From: Owenia fusiformis
Taxonomy: Eukaryota; Annelida; Polychaeta; Sabellida; Oweniidae
NCBI GenBank assembly: GCA_903813345.2
Contig: CAIIXF020000011.1
Location: 13,437,754-13,501,753, forward strand
DNA length: 64,000 nt
Reading direction: 5' to 3'
Below, piece by piece: positions 32,016 to 44,154 of the stretch. Position numbers and translations under genes: made by a program. Numbering within the stretch: position 1 is the stretch's first letter; every line of letters starts with the position of its first letter. The notes beneath the pieces were generated by a model. The model had not been told where the DNA came from and ran no database searches. It saw nothing but the letters and a program-made list of their open reading frames with translations.

Positions 32016-32745
32016 CTTTAGATGAAGAAGATGATGCTTCCAATGTGTCGGGTCAAGAAGATGAAGCTACCAATGTATCGGATGAAGAAGATGATGCCAC
32101 CAATGTAACGAATGAGGATGAAGATGATGATGCTACCAATGTAACGGATGAGGATGAAGAAGATAATGGTACCAATGTATCGGATGAAGGAGACGATGCA
32201 ACCAATGAATAAGATGAGGATGTTGAAGATGATGCTACCAATGTATCAGATGAGAATAAAGAAGATGATGCTACCAATGTATCGGATGAAGAAGATGATG
32301 CTACAAATGTATAGGATGATGAAAATGGTGCTTCCAAAAGTGGATGAAGAATATGAGCCTACCAATGAATCAGATGAGGATGAAGAAAATGATGTTACTA
32401 ATGTATCGGATGAGGAAAATTTTGCTACCAATATTGGATGAAGAAGATAATGCTACCAATGAATCAGATGAGGATGAAAAAGATTATGCTAACATTGTAT
32501 CAGATGAAGAAAATGATGCTACCAATGTAACAGCTGAGGATGAAGAAGATGATGCTACCAATGTAGCGGTTGAAGATGATGCTACCAATGTATCGGTTGA
32601 AGATGATGCTACCAATGTATCGGTTGAAGATGATGCTACCAATGTATCGGTTGAAGGAGATGATGCTACCAATGTAGCGGGTAAATATGATACCACCATT
32701 TAATCAGATTAGGATGAAGGATATGATCATGCTACCAGTGTGTTT
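32016..32745 (+). repeat. Acidic-repeat minisatellite, plus orientation
   Basis: The unit GATGAAGAAGATGATGCTAC plus CAATGTATCG (30 bp, variants of 24-36 bp) encodes DEEDDATNVS. Length variants are mostly multiples of three, and the acidic frame runs from about 32016 past single stops for several hundred bases. It could be a decayed exon or a pure minisatellite. Longer open frames on both strands are repeat translations. Confidence 0.85.
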
Positions 32746-32879
32746 ATTGTAATAAGTATTTTATTCTTAGTATGATTTTCATCATTTTCCTAATTTCAAT
32801 TTTCCTAATGACAAGAAACCTCCCATTGGATAACATTATGAAGACAATATTTCCGACATTTAATTTTCCGAACCTGGCA

Positions 32880-34000
32880 AAAATTAGGAAATAGGCAAAT
32901 TAAATGATTAGGCAAAAGTACCACTTATACAGTATAATGATACAACTGCATACAAAATTTTGCAAATTCATACTACAAGTTAATTCAAAATGTACAAACA
33001 TACTAGCTAAATCTGAATTGGGAAGGTATCCCTTATTTATTAATATCTGTATTGGGATCATAAAATATTGGGTACACGCTAGGAAAGCTCCCAAAACTTC
33101 ACTGATTTCGAAAGTAACAACTCTAGATATTGCCAACAATACCTCGAATTATTATACTGTTGTAAAGGCTATCTGTGAATTCTGTGGAATATCAACTTTT
33201 ATAGAAGATAAAGATATTTTTGATCAAACAGATGCAAGCATATTAATCAAAACCTTGAAAAACAAATTATTTAATAAATATCAAGAACTTTTCTTTCAAA
33301 AAATCAATGTAGCTGAAAATATACCATCTAAAACCAGAGTGTATAGAACAGTAAAGAAAATGTATAAACAAGAGAAATACCTTAATATTAATAATGATTC
33401 CCACAGAAAGGCTATAACAAGGACTGGGATCTCATGTCATAACTTTCCTATAGAAATGGGAAGGAGATTCAAAATTGCAAAAGAAAAGCGATATTGCTAT
33501 TTATGTGACTCCAAAGAAATTGGTGATGAGTACCATGTACTTTTCGAATGCAACTATGAAAAACTTATAAATATACGTAAAGACTTTATTTTTGGTATAA
33601 GACAGATTAAAGAACAATTTATACAATTTAATAACAAACAGCTATTTAGTTATCTACTTATGAGCCACGATAATGAACTAATGAATCCATGGGGTGAATT
33701 CCTAAACAAAATGAACCTTACTGTTGACACTCATAAAATACTGAGAAATAAAAATGATTTACTGAAATGGTTCCAAAAGAAAGGTGATGCCAAGTAAGCA
33801 AGCAATATGATTATCTCATTTATATACTGCTCATAAATATTATTATACCCTTTGTGTCTTTGTATGCATGTTTTTTGTAAACAACCATATATATTATACC
33901 TTTATTTTATGTATGCATGTTTCTTTATTGTAAATTACCAATACTCCAGAAGGAGATACGGAACAATAAAGTACTATCTTATCTTATCTTATCTTATCTA
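32880..34000 (+). mobile_element. LINE 3' end with (ATCTT)n tail
   Basis: The 297-codon frame 32904-33797 carries near its end CYLCDSKEIGDEYHVLFEC, the CX2C...H...C finger common at the C terminus of many LINE ORF2 proteins, preceded by FPIEMGRRFKIAKEKR. Then a 3' region with AACAATAAAG and the microsatellite tail TATCTTATCTTATC (about 33976-33998). No RT domain remains, so it is 5'-truncated. It lies between the two acidic arrays. The clade (CR1/L2/Rex-like) is not certain. Confidence 0.75.
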
Positions 34001-34094
34001 ATGATACATACTGATGAGAATGCACGGTCAGGATACATTTTTAGGTAGTTTAAACTTTAAAGAGAGAATCAGATCTAGCGAGCAGGCCAACAAA

Positions 34095-35835
34095 AAATGT
34101 TCCAATTGGTAGCACCATCTTCTTCATTCTCACCGGATTCATTGGTAGCATCATCTTCATCCGATACATTGGTAGCACCATCTTCTTCATCCGATGCATT
34201 GGTACCATCATCTTCTTCATCCTCGTCTGATTCGTTGGTAGCACCCACCTTTTTATCAGAAACATTGGTAGCATCATCTTCTTCATCTTCCTTTCGATAC
34301 ATTGGGAACATCATCTTCTTCTTCCTCACCGGACACATTGGTGGCATCATCTTCTTCAGCTGATACATTGGTAGCATCATCTCCTTCTTTCTTACCCAAT
34401 ACATTGGTAGCATCATCTTCTTCATCCTCACATTGGTAGCATCATCTTCTTTGTCCTCATCTGATTCATTGGTAGCACCCACTTCTTCATCAGAAATATT
34501 GGTAGCAGCAGCATCTTCTTCATCCTCCTCTGATTCATTGGTAGCATCATCTTCATCCGATTCATTGATAGCATTATCTCTTTCATCTGATATTGTTAGC
34601 ACCATCTTCTTGACCTATTACATTTTTAGCACCATCTTCTTGATCCGATACATTGATATGATTCATTGGTAGCATCATCTTCTTCATCTGATATTGATAG
34701 CACCATCTTTTTGACCCGACACATTTGAAGCATCATCTTCTTTATCCTATATTGGTAGCACCATTTTCTTCATCGATCCGATACATTGGTAGCATCATCT
34801 TCTTCATCCAATACATTGGTAGCATCATCTTCTTCATTCGATATTGGTAGCACCATTTTCTTGACCCGACACATTGGAAGAATCTTCTTCATCCAATATT
34901 GGTAGCAAAATCTTCGTCATCTGATACATTGGTAGCATCATCTTCTTCCTCACCCGAGAAATTGGTAGCATCATCTTCTTCACCCCTTATCTGATTTATT
35001 GATAGCATCATCTTCTTCTTCCTCATCTGATTCAATGGAAGCACCATCTTCTTCATCAGATACATTGGTATCATCTTCTTCATCCTCATCTGAATCATTG
35101 GTAGCATCATCTCCATCCGATACATCGATAGCATCAAATCCTTCATCTGATACATCGGTAGCATTATCTTCTTCTTTCTCACCCAATACATTACCAATTC
35201 TTCATCCGATATATTTGTAGTATCATCTTCTTCATCGGATATATTGGTAGCATCATCCTTTTCATCATTCAATATTGGTAGCCCCGTTTGCTTGACCCGA
35301 CACACTGGTAGCATCTTCTTCATCAAATATTGGTAGAACAATCTTCTTCATCCTAAACATCAGTAGCATCATCTTCTTCATCCGATACATTGGTGGCATC
35401 ATCTTCGTTATCCGATACATTGGTAGCATCATCCTTTTCATCATTCAATATTGGTAGCCCCATTTGCTTGACCCGACACACTGGTAGCATCTTCTTCATC
35501 AAATATCGGTAGCACAATCTTAATCATCCTATACATTTGTAGCATCATCTTCTTCATCCTATACATTAGTAGCATAATCTTCTTCATCCGATACATTATA
35601 AGCATCATCTTCTTCATCCGATACATTGGTAGCATCATCTTCTTCATCCGATACATTGGTAGCATCATCTTCTTCATCCGATACATTGGTAGCATCATCT
35701 TCTTCATCCGATACATTGGTAGCATCATCTTCTTCATCCTATACATTAGTAGCATCATCTTCTTCATCTGATACATTGGTAGCATCATCTCCTTCATCCA
35801 AAACATTTAAAGCATCATCTTCTTGCTCTCTGGGA
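34095..35835 (-). repeat. Acidic-repeat minisatellite, minus orientation
   Basis: Reverse-complement units CATCATCTTCTTCATCCGAT plus ACATTGGTAG run for 1.7 kb, with a near-perfect block at about 35590-35790. Unit variants again keep triplet length in many places. Several units have TCG changed to TAG, breaking the acidic frame. With 32016-32745 it forms a large imperfect palindrome around the LINE. Confidence 0.88.
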
Positions 35836-35949
35836 ATTGAAATTTCGTATTGTGCAATCAATATAGTAGCGGGTGGTTTGAATTTTTGTTTGATTTTATA
35901 GTTACATCTCTAAATTCAAAAACATATCAATTGCAATTTCCTACATACT

Positions 35950-36580
35950 AGTGTATGTAGGATGTTTAAAAGTCGTGAAAACAAGATTGAACATAAAACA
36001 TTGACCCATGAGTTACTCATTATTTATCATGGAATCACTAAGGAGAACATTATTAATGACTTAAATCGTAAACAGTTATGCTGTATTCCAAGAAACATCA
36101 ATTAAGAAATGCAGAATGTTTAATTTTGTTGCTCAGTTATAAACAATGGTAACGTTTTGATATACCCTTTGCATTCGTTTGACTTCACTTCTTAAAAGAG
36201 AGCTTTGTCTTAACTAGACTCTGCAGTCTGCACGCAGGGTAGTTGTGATAACAGCGTTTACAAAATTATTTGAAACAAAGATATTAACTTGATATGTAAC
36301 ATTCGTTGGCATGTGCCAGTGAGTTAATAAGAAAAATATGCTTTTTGTTCAATATCTTATTCCCAAAGGAATTTGTTAAGGATCGGTATATCTTAACGTA
36401 CTTTTATCATCCCGAAATCAAACATTTCGAGATGTACTCAAAATTAATACGTTGAAATGTGTATCATAATCTTAATAACCACCTCACAAATAATTTTGGA
36501 AATCAAAGATGTACGATTTTCGAAATTTTATTTTCGAATGTTGACTTAGTTACTGAACCTGACCGATACACTGTAGTAAT
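35950..36580 (+). repeat. Duplicated segment, copy 2
   Basis: Partner of 28900-29345 plus 30150-30240. About 60 bp at 36160-36235 have no counterpart in copy 1. Unfilled site for MITE E near 36470-36490. Confidence 0.65.
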
Positions 36581-36678
36581 AATTTGGTGCTGCATGAACA
36601 CAATGGATCTTGGACGTATTCGGTGATCATTAGAGACAAATGTGAATCTCGTAGACACGCACACGAGTTTACACTGAT

Positions 36679-36984
36679 CACTGGCGGATTAGGGGGGTGG
36701 GGCTGGGGGGGCCCTTGGGGGGGGGGCAGAAAAAAAATTGGGCCCAAAAAAAATTTTGGGCCAAAAAACCCAAAAAGTCGGCCTTTTGGTCATTACTGGG
36801 CCTTTTAAGGCCTTATTTTTTAAATTCAGGCCAAATTTTGAAGAAAATGGGCCTCAAAATTTCAAAATTTGGGCCCACTTTTGCGTTTAAGGGGCCCAAA
36901 AAAATTTTCCGCGCAAGCGCTGACGTTTTTTTCTCTGACCTGAAATTTGCCCCCCCCCCTTGTTGGTTCCCGGATCCGCCCCTG
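36679..36984. mobile_element. hAT-like insertion, G/C-rich (CAGGGGCGGATCC-type ends)
   Basis: CACTGGCGGATTAGGGG on the left and the inverse of CAGGGGCGGATCCGGG on the right. These are close to the common hAT terminus CAGGGGCGGATCC. CTGAT lies on each side (about 36674-36678 and 36985-36989). The interior is long G, C and A runs with GGGCCC, so the overlapping frames are artefacts. Confidence 0.65.
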
Positions 36985-37079
36985 CTGATCTCAACTTTAT
37001 ATTCAGGGATCATTGGAAGCTGATAGCTGTCGATCTTGAACATATTCAGTGATCATTAGAGCTGACAAATATGGACTTA

Positions 37080-37912
37080 TAGAAACGCACAGGGCCTGAC
37101 ATTGATCTCAACTTTATATTCGGGGATCATTGGAAGCTGATAACTGTCGATCTCATAGATGAATGGACGCAAGGAGCTCACACGTATCAAACTCAAAATG
37201 TCAGCCAAAAGGCTGCTTACATCAGACAAAGTGATGAGAAGGAAAATATGTTAAAAACCTCAAAGACACCAGAGGTAACATTCTCATACGCATTCACACC
37301 AACAACAATGTAAACTGGCTCCAAACGTTCCAACTCGATATCTTAATATTAAAGCAATTTGTCCAGTGCTGAATACTATGGCAAAGTTAGCATGAATGAA
37401 CTGCAAGGAGAATGTTGTCATATTCTGACTTTATAACTGGGTATGAATTCATAATCAGCGATATAAAAGATTTGATCCTAGCACACTGTCCTTAGACCCA
37501 CTCCGTTATCATAAGTAGCTGAAAATGTTAATTTGGAGCTGACAATTGTGGATCTCATGGAAACATAGAGATTATACTCTTTGTTTTATTTGATCGCTAA
37601 GGATATTTTACTATGTAGCTTTGAAATCTCGTTGAAACATACATGTACACATTGTGTCTGAAGCTGATAACTGTCGATCTCATATATGAATGAACGCAAG
37701 GAGCTCACCAAAATGTCATGGTTATGGCGATGGTCCTAGATTAGCGTGTTTAGTTCTCTAAACTGCTCCGCCAACTCCACAACCCAAAAGGCTGCTTACA
37801 TCAGAAAAACTGATGAGAAGGAACATATGTTAAAAACCTCAAAGACACCAAAGGTAACATTCTCATACGCATTCACACCAACAACAATGTAAACTGGCTC
37901 CAAACGTTCCAA
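37080..37912 (+). repeat. Direct duplication of about 200 bp
   Basis: 37134-37340 and 37666-37912 share GCTGATAACTGTCGATCTCA, GGCTGCTTACATCAGA and AAACTGGCTCCAAACGTTCC. The second copy has a roughly 40-bp insertion. GATCATTGGAAGCTGATA also occurs at 37008 and 37125. The second copy runs into the LINE fragment at 37917. Confidence 0.75.
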
Positions 37913-37916
37913 CTTT

Positions 37917-38512
37917 GTTGAAGATGAAATTCATTTTGCTGTCCAATGTAAACATTATTCCAACTTGAGAACACATTTTTATAGAACTGTAACTGATATT
38001 TTAACACCACATATAAGAACAAACACCGACAATGAGTTACTTTTATTTATAAGCCTAATGCATTCAAGATCAATTCAGAGACAGTGGGCTGCTCTGTTAA
38101 GTTGTACAAAATGTTCATGAAAAGGCAATTTGACCTGGAACGGTTGACTGCAGTATAATAATTTGCCATATTATTCCTATGTATTGTATTTATTGCAGTG
38201 AGGGCCTAACCTCCACACCATTTTGTAGTCAAGAATCTAGTCATTATCTCACAAGATGTAAATCATTTATCATCATTTATAGATGGAATTATTAATATTT
38301 ATCAATCTATGCATTAACGTACTTGTAGATGAATTGTAGTTTTATTGTTGAATGTCATATCTATTTAAATACTGTTATTATTGATCTTTAAAGTCCAGTG
38401 TCTCATAAGCCGACATCGGCTGGTGTTTTTTTAGAATATGTATTTATTTGTACCAAATGTAAACCAGTGACACTATAATAAAAAACTAATTTAATAAATA
38501 AATAAATAAATG
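37917..38512 (+). mobile_element. LINE 3' end with (AAAT)n tail
   Basis: 37917-38119 encodes VEDEIHFAVQCKHYSNLRTH onward to LLSCTKCS, the C-terminal finger region (E-DE-HF---C) of LINE ORF2 proteins. A 360-bp 3' region ends in AATAAATAAATAAATAAATG (38492-38512). 5'-truncated; only about 68 codons remain. Confidence 0.7.
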
Positions 38513-38619
38513 TATAGTACTCCATTTGGGTGTGGTCATTTTTATCAAAAACAATAATGGTAATGAATTATATATTCCTGACCTTAAAATGCCATTTTAA
38601 TTCATAAGTGTGGGGGGGG

Positions 38620-38890
38620 ATGTATCGAGATATTGTATATCGTATAAGAGGGTGAAAATGTAAATGTATATATATATATATTTTTTTTTTTATTGAATAT
38701 ATATATTCAATGCTTTATTGTACTAAAAATCCCTTTCGGGTAAGTGTACAGCAAATAATAAAATAAAAACTAAAACTATAGATACAATTACATATTGTAT
38801 AAGAGGGGGCAACATTTATCGTATATGGTATAAAAGGTGTAAAAAATATGGTATAAGAGGAAATAAATGGTATATGGTATCTTAAGGCAC
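38620..38890. repeat. TA microsatellite and GTATAAGAGG tandem motifs
   Basis: (TA)n at about 38668-38682 and ATATAT flanking TTTATTGA at 38695-38708. (G/C)GTATAAGAGGG recurs at about 38641, 38795, 38828 and 38852, interspersed with ATATGGTAT. Not coding. Confidence 0.65.
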
Positions 38891-39574
38891 CAGCAGGTTA
38901 AATATATGTTAAAAAAAGAACGAGAAAATGGCAACTCCACAAAGTAGCAAATCCCAATGAACACTATATAAATCATCAATCTGTACAGTCACAATATAAT
39001 ATTTACCATCTACTCTTCAATAAGTATTTTAGATCATTGTAGTATAATGTAACCATACTTTCAAGATAACTCTAAGTAATGGCGAATTTCTGCTCTCTAG
39101 TCAGCCATTTTGACTTTTCAGAGGCACAAATCAGAAAATCAATGCCATAATTGTGATCTACTCTGAAATTCCTTCAATTTGAGTATAATTAATATAGCCA
39201 TACTTTTAAGAGATCAGAAAATAATTGCGAAATCCCGCATTAGGCGGCCATTTTGAATTTTTTAGGCCCGAATCAGTAAAACGCTACAATATTTGCAATC
39301 TACTCTAAATCGCCTTTCATTTGAGTATAATAAAGCTATACTTCAAAAACATCTCAAAATTAATGTAATTTCCTGTTTTCCCAACCCCCGACTAGGAAAC
39401 TAGTGAAAAACCGGGATATATGTGAAATAGATAGATGTAGTTAATATACACGTACTACCAAAATTTCAAATAATAATATTTATTATTTTGGTTTAAAATG
39501 AAAAAAACTAGTACCGTGGGTACTGGACTCACATGGTGTTGCTCAAAAGTGAATGATGGCTAAAATGACAAAAA

Positions 39575-40865
39575 ATTTAAAAAAATATAATTTTTTGCCG
39601 ATTTTTTGTAACAAAATTATTTCATACAACTACGCTTTACAAAGACATGTCTTTTTACAATGCAGGACACTTGAAATCATTTGTAAAGCTAGGAAATAGG
39701 CCAAAAGTGAATTTCCCGAGACAAAAAATGGTGGCCATTTGGAAAAAAACAGGCAAGCTTTTGAAGCAAAAATATCTTAGAACGGGAATCCTATCGACAG
39801 AGGATTTAAAAAGAGCCAAGTGTTGACAGATAGAGGTTTTAAAGCTTGCCACTATTTTGGACTGACTGAGAGACAGATGGACAAATCAATGGTTACTAAA
39901 ATGGCTTAAAATAAAAAAAAGGATATGATTTTTTGCCGTTTTTTGTAACAAAATTATTTCATACAACTACTCTTTACATTGACATGGCTTTTAACAATGC
40001 AGGACACCTGAAATTATTTGTAAAGCAAGGAAATGGGTCAAAAGCGAATTTCGCGAGACAAAATGGCAGCCATTTTGAAAATAGGCGAGGTTTTGAACCA
40101 GGAGTCAAAGGGGAGTTTTCTGTATTGATGTTTAACAGAGAAAACTTGAAACTGGAATCCTATCGACAGAGGTTTTAAGGCAAATGGTCCAAAAGAGGAT
40201 TTTGCGAGACAGATGGACAAATCAATGTTTACTAAAATGGCTGAAAATAAAAAAACGGATATAATATTTTGCCGATTCTTTGTAACAAAATTATTTCATA
40301 CAACTACTCTTTACGTACGTGCAGTGACCTGGCTTTTTACAATGCAGAACAGCTGAAATTATTGGTAAAGCTAGGAAATGGGCCAAAAGTAAATTTTGCA
40401 AAACAAAAATGGCAACCATTTTGAAAATAGGCGAGCTTTTGAACCAAGAGTCATAGGAGAGTTTTTTGTATTGATGTTGAACAAAATTAACTTAAAACGG
40501 GAATCCTATCGACAGAGGTTTTAAGGCAAATGGTCCAAAAGTGGATTTCGCGAGACAGATGGACAAATCAATGTTAACTAAAATGGCTGAAAATAAACAA
40601 AGGATATAATTAACAAAATTATTTCATACATCTACTCTTTAAATGGACATGGATTTTTACAATGTAGGACACCTGAAATTATTTGTAAAGCTAGGAAATG
40701 GGTCAAAAATGAATTTCGCGAGACGAAAATGGCGGCCATTTTGAGAATAGGCGAGCTTTTGAACCAGGAGTCATAGGGGAGTTTTCTGTATTGATGTTGA
40801 ACAGAAATAACTTAAAACAGGAATCCTATCGACAGAAGTTTTAAAACGTGCGACTATTGTTGACG
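39575..40865 (+). repeat. Tandem repeat of about 340 bp, four units
   Basis: GACAAATCAATG(G)TTACTAAAATGGCT recurs at about 39880, 40217 and 40562 (periods near 337 and 345), with TTTGCCGATTTTTTGTAACA, GGAAATGGGTCAAAAG, AAAATGGCGGCCATTTTGA and GGAATCCTATCGACAGAGG in each. The last unit ends in a GGACGGACAAACGCACGAAC / CAGACAGACAGGACAGG run at 40860-40915. Small open frames in units are not genes. Confidence 0.85.
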
Positions 40866-41317
40866 GACGGACAAACGCACGAACGCACGCAGACAGACAG
40901 GACAGGACAGACAAGTGAGTGATTGCAAAAGCTCACGATGTGAGCTAAACATAAGATTTTTGCGAAAACTTCCCGCCATTTTTAAACTGGCGGCCATCTT
41001 GAAAACATTTTTTGCGTTAAACTATTGACCAATATACATCTTTCCACCAAATATGAATTTGTACCCTAGAATTCCCCATTGTGCTGACTCTCTGACTGTA
41101 ACTGTTTTTGTCCTTAAATGTCTCATTTCTAGCCACTTTTATACCAATATAGGTTCAGAAATATCTTAAAAACATTAAATAACACGTAATATTGACATAG
41201 AATAGCTACAACTTTGTTAAAGTTTATAATTTCAAGTTATTTTATTTTTTCATATTTTTCGGTCATTTTCCATAATAAATGGGGTAGGGGAGATCTGAAA
41301 GCTCTCATACGAACATT
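40866..41317. other. Non-coding stretch
   Basis: Begins with the ACGGAC/CAGACAG microsatellite-like run. Contains TTTTTAAACTGGCGGCCATCTTG. Nothing gene-like. Confidence 0.5.
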
Positions 41318-44154
41318 GGTTATATTAGCATTGTAGGCATTATCCCGAGGTATATACAATCCTATATTTGAGAAAATGCACGGAGGAAAATTCAATCCTT
41401 ATAGTCCCAGGTCCTTTTAGCAAAATTCGGGAAATTTGATTTTGAGATTTCTTGAAATTTCTTTGGGGTAGGGGTACACCTTACAGATTGCATCACAGAT
41501 TGAGTACACCCAACTGAAGTGAACATGGCCATATGGGGTATCATTGGAAAGCGATTTCTACTATCTTTCAAGTGATATCCATGCCAAGGCGTTCGATTGC
41601 ATCTTATGACGTCATATTGGTAGGAAGAAACAAAGGTTCATTCAAAACTGCCCCGAAAACAATTGAATGGCACGGGAGAATGGAATTCGGGGTACTTGGC
41701 ACAGTGGCCTCGCCCCCAAAACACCAAAATTGCTTCAAAATGTCACGATTTTGGTAGCATTGTTCAGCTAAGATACAGCCCTTTAATATGATATGCGCTA
41801 TTAAGCTTCTCAATGAACTAAAAAACCTAAAAAAGGGATAAAACCTTCAAAATGCCCCCAAAAAGCGCCTTCTAATAGTAAACTGAATTAGTTTGTTTTC
41901 TTCCAACATGGTTATATTAGCATTGTAGGCATTATCCCGAACATAATGGTATATAACAATCCTATATTTGAGAAAACTCACGGAGGAAAATTCAATCCTT
42001 ATAGTCACAGGTCCTTTTAGCAAAATTCGGAAATTTGTTTTTGAGATTTCTTGAAATTTCTTTGGGGTAGGGGTACACCTTACAGATATCATCACAGATT
42101 GAGTACACCCAACTGACGTGAACATGGCCATATGGGGTATCATTGGAAAGCGATTTCTACTATCTTTCAAGTGATATCCATGCCAAGGCGTTCGATTGCA
42201 TCTTATGACGTCATATTCACGGGGGATAAGCAAAACGAGGGCGAAGCCACGGACTGCGACTCGCGTAATTCAAAACGAGGTTACAACGCATTATAGCTGA
42301 ACAATGGCGGTAAGTCCAAACTTAATTTGGAAGGCATGTTAGGATTTGGGGTAGATTATTGGTTTGGATATTCTACAGAATAGCTAGTATGTTCCAGTCG
42401 GTGATCAACATATTCATACTCCACCTGCAATGGCATTCTTGGTGCTCGGCTGTCCAATAGTTTAGCATGAACACAAATGAATTCGAAATCTGCCACAAAA
42501 AATGTAATTTTGTCAATATTTGTCCCTAATATACCGATTTAAACAAAGGAATCAGAAATGACATCGAATTAATATAATTATTCATGTTCTGTTGTTACAA
42601 TTACATCTTCGTGTGATATTTGGTAAGCGGAAAACGTACAATTACATAGAAAATTGGAATTTATGATAGTCGCAGTCCATCCATCTGCCCAACGCAGTCC
42701 GCGACTCAGTGTTGCTTTATATCTGGAGCTGAACGCAATCACAGCCAAAGGTAGATAGCACATGTGTGTACAGGTGTGGCCGAAATGGAGCAACTTTGGA
42801 CAAAATTGAATATAAAGGGCTATTTTAATAGACCTACGTACATCGTGTCTCAATCCATTCTGCAAATATATACAAGCTGTCAAATACAGCTGAAATCATG
42901 AATTTATGGTAGCTAGCAATATTGATGGACTGTTGGAAAGATCATCCAAAATTACATTAACTCACCAACTCTCCAATTATTTGATATTTTCCTGATATCT
43001 TAAATACTAGTTAATGTACCCTTCCCCAGCAGAAAACTTTTATTGCATCATCAAAAAGTTAATTGTTTCGCATTTCTACTTCTTATAAAAAGTCTCACCA
43101 CTATCCAATTATCTATATATTTAACCCTATCCACAAATTGGTTTGTAATAAACATATTACGTTGTCATCTTGCGCTCGACTGTTCTGCCAAATAAGCTAT
43201 TGAATTGCCATATTTCTAGGTCTTAAACGATACAATATAGCAATTTGGGACATTGATTCAGGTAATAGATATATGTTAATCAACGTAACTTTGAATGATA
43301 ATCTGGATGCTGACTTTCTTTTCCTGAAACAATAATAGCGTAGGAATATAGTTTACACTATCTTATTTATTTCGTGTTCGCGGCTGGACTGCGTCGCTTA
43401 GAATATCAATGGAGGCTGTGTTGCGTTGTTGAAATAGCTTTGTTTACTGGACTGCGTCCACTATGAATGCGCAGTTTGAATCTAATTTTCTCCTCATGAA
43501 CACATTCTTTTATCAAATCATTTTCACGAATTATACTCGGAGCCTCAACTAACCTTTAGATATCAGAAACGTGTTCAAACTCCTTTCAAATGTATAGTAA
43601 ATTAAATAATATGTACATATTTTACAGGTAAAATCAGAACTTTGCTACTGTTTTAGCTTGATCTGGACAACTGCTTATTTTATTATCTACAGACCAACAG
43701 TAGATACAGAGTAATATTTTGGTCACCGATTAGACACTACGATAGCATTTAAAATACCTGGATTTCTCTATTTTGTCGGAAGAAGCAGAAGGCACTGCCG
43801 GATGTCCCTCAATTTTGGCGCTGGGCTGCGGTGTAAAGTTACGCGAGTCGCAGTCCGTGGCTTCGCCCTCGTTTTGCTTATCCCCCGTGATATTGGTAGG
43901 AAGAAACAAAGGTTCATTCAAAACTGCCCCGAAAACAATTGAATGGCACGGGAGAATGGAATTCGGGGTACTTGGCACAGTGGCCTCGCCCCCAAAACAC
44001 CAAAATTGCTTCAAAATGTCACGATTTTGGTAGCATTGTTCAGCTAAGATACAGCCCTTTAATATGATATCCGCTATTAGGCTTCTCAATGAACTAAAAA
44101 ACCTCAAAAAGGGATAAAACCTTCAAAATGCCCCCAAAAAGCGCCTTCTAATAG
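41318..44154 (+). repeat. Tandem duplication, 560-bp unit, second copy interrupted
   Basis: Unit 1 (41318-41878) and unit 2 (41910-42217 plus 43890-44154) are very similar, from GGTTATATTAGCATTG to AAAGCGCCTTCTAATAG. Unit 2 has the 42218-43889 element inserted at GACGTCATATT|GGTAGG, and unit 1 shows the empty site. Minor indels such as ACATAATGG at 41940 distinguish the copies. Frames in the units are mirrored in both and have no domain. Confidence 0.9.
42218..43889. mobile_element. 1672-bp TIR element with 5-bp target duplication
   Basis: It starts CACGGGGGATAAGCAAAACG and ends with the exact inverse, with inverted repeats of about 51 bp. ATATT is duplicated at 42213-42217 and 43890-43894, and the unfilled site at about 41610-41616 confirms this. 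GGACTGCG or its inverse recurs at about 42254, 42692, 43388, 43450 and 43853, as subterminal binding sites might. No transposase ORF is visible, so it is non-autonomous. 5-bp duplications and ends starting CAC fit the Transib superfamily, but the remainder of the terminus does not match its usual CACWATG, so I leave it open. Confidence 0.9.

Noticed and set aside
32016-35835. Regular short repeats that could suggest a CRISPR array
   Set aside because: Units are contiguous with no unique spacers, they code for an acidic peptide, and the genome is clearly eukaryotic.
36584-37043. Gly/Lys/Pro-rich frames on both strands
   Set aside because: They translate G, C and A homopolymer runs in a hAT-like insertion.
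39933-40220. Frames in the 340-bp tandem units
   Set aside because: They appear in one unit and are broken in the others, so there is no coding constraint.
42578-42883. 101-codon minus frame inside the 1672-bp TIR element, as a transposase
   Set aside because: No DDE or other transposase motif, and far too short; the element is judged non-autonomous.
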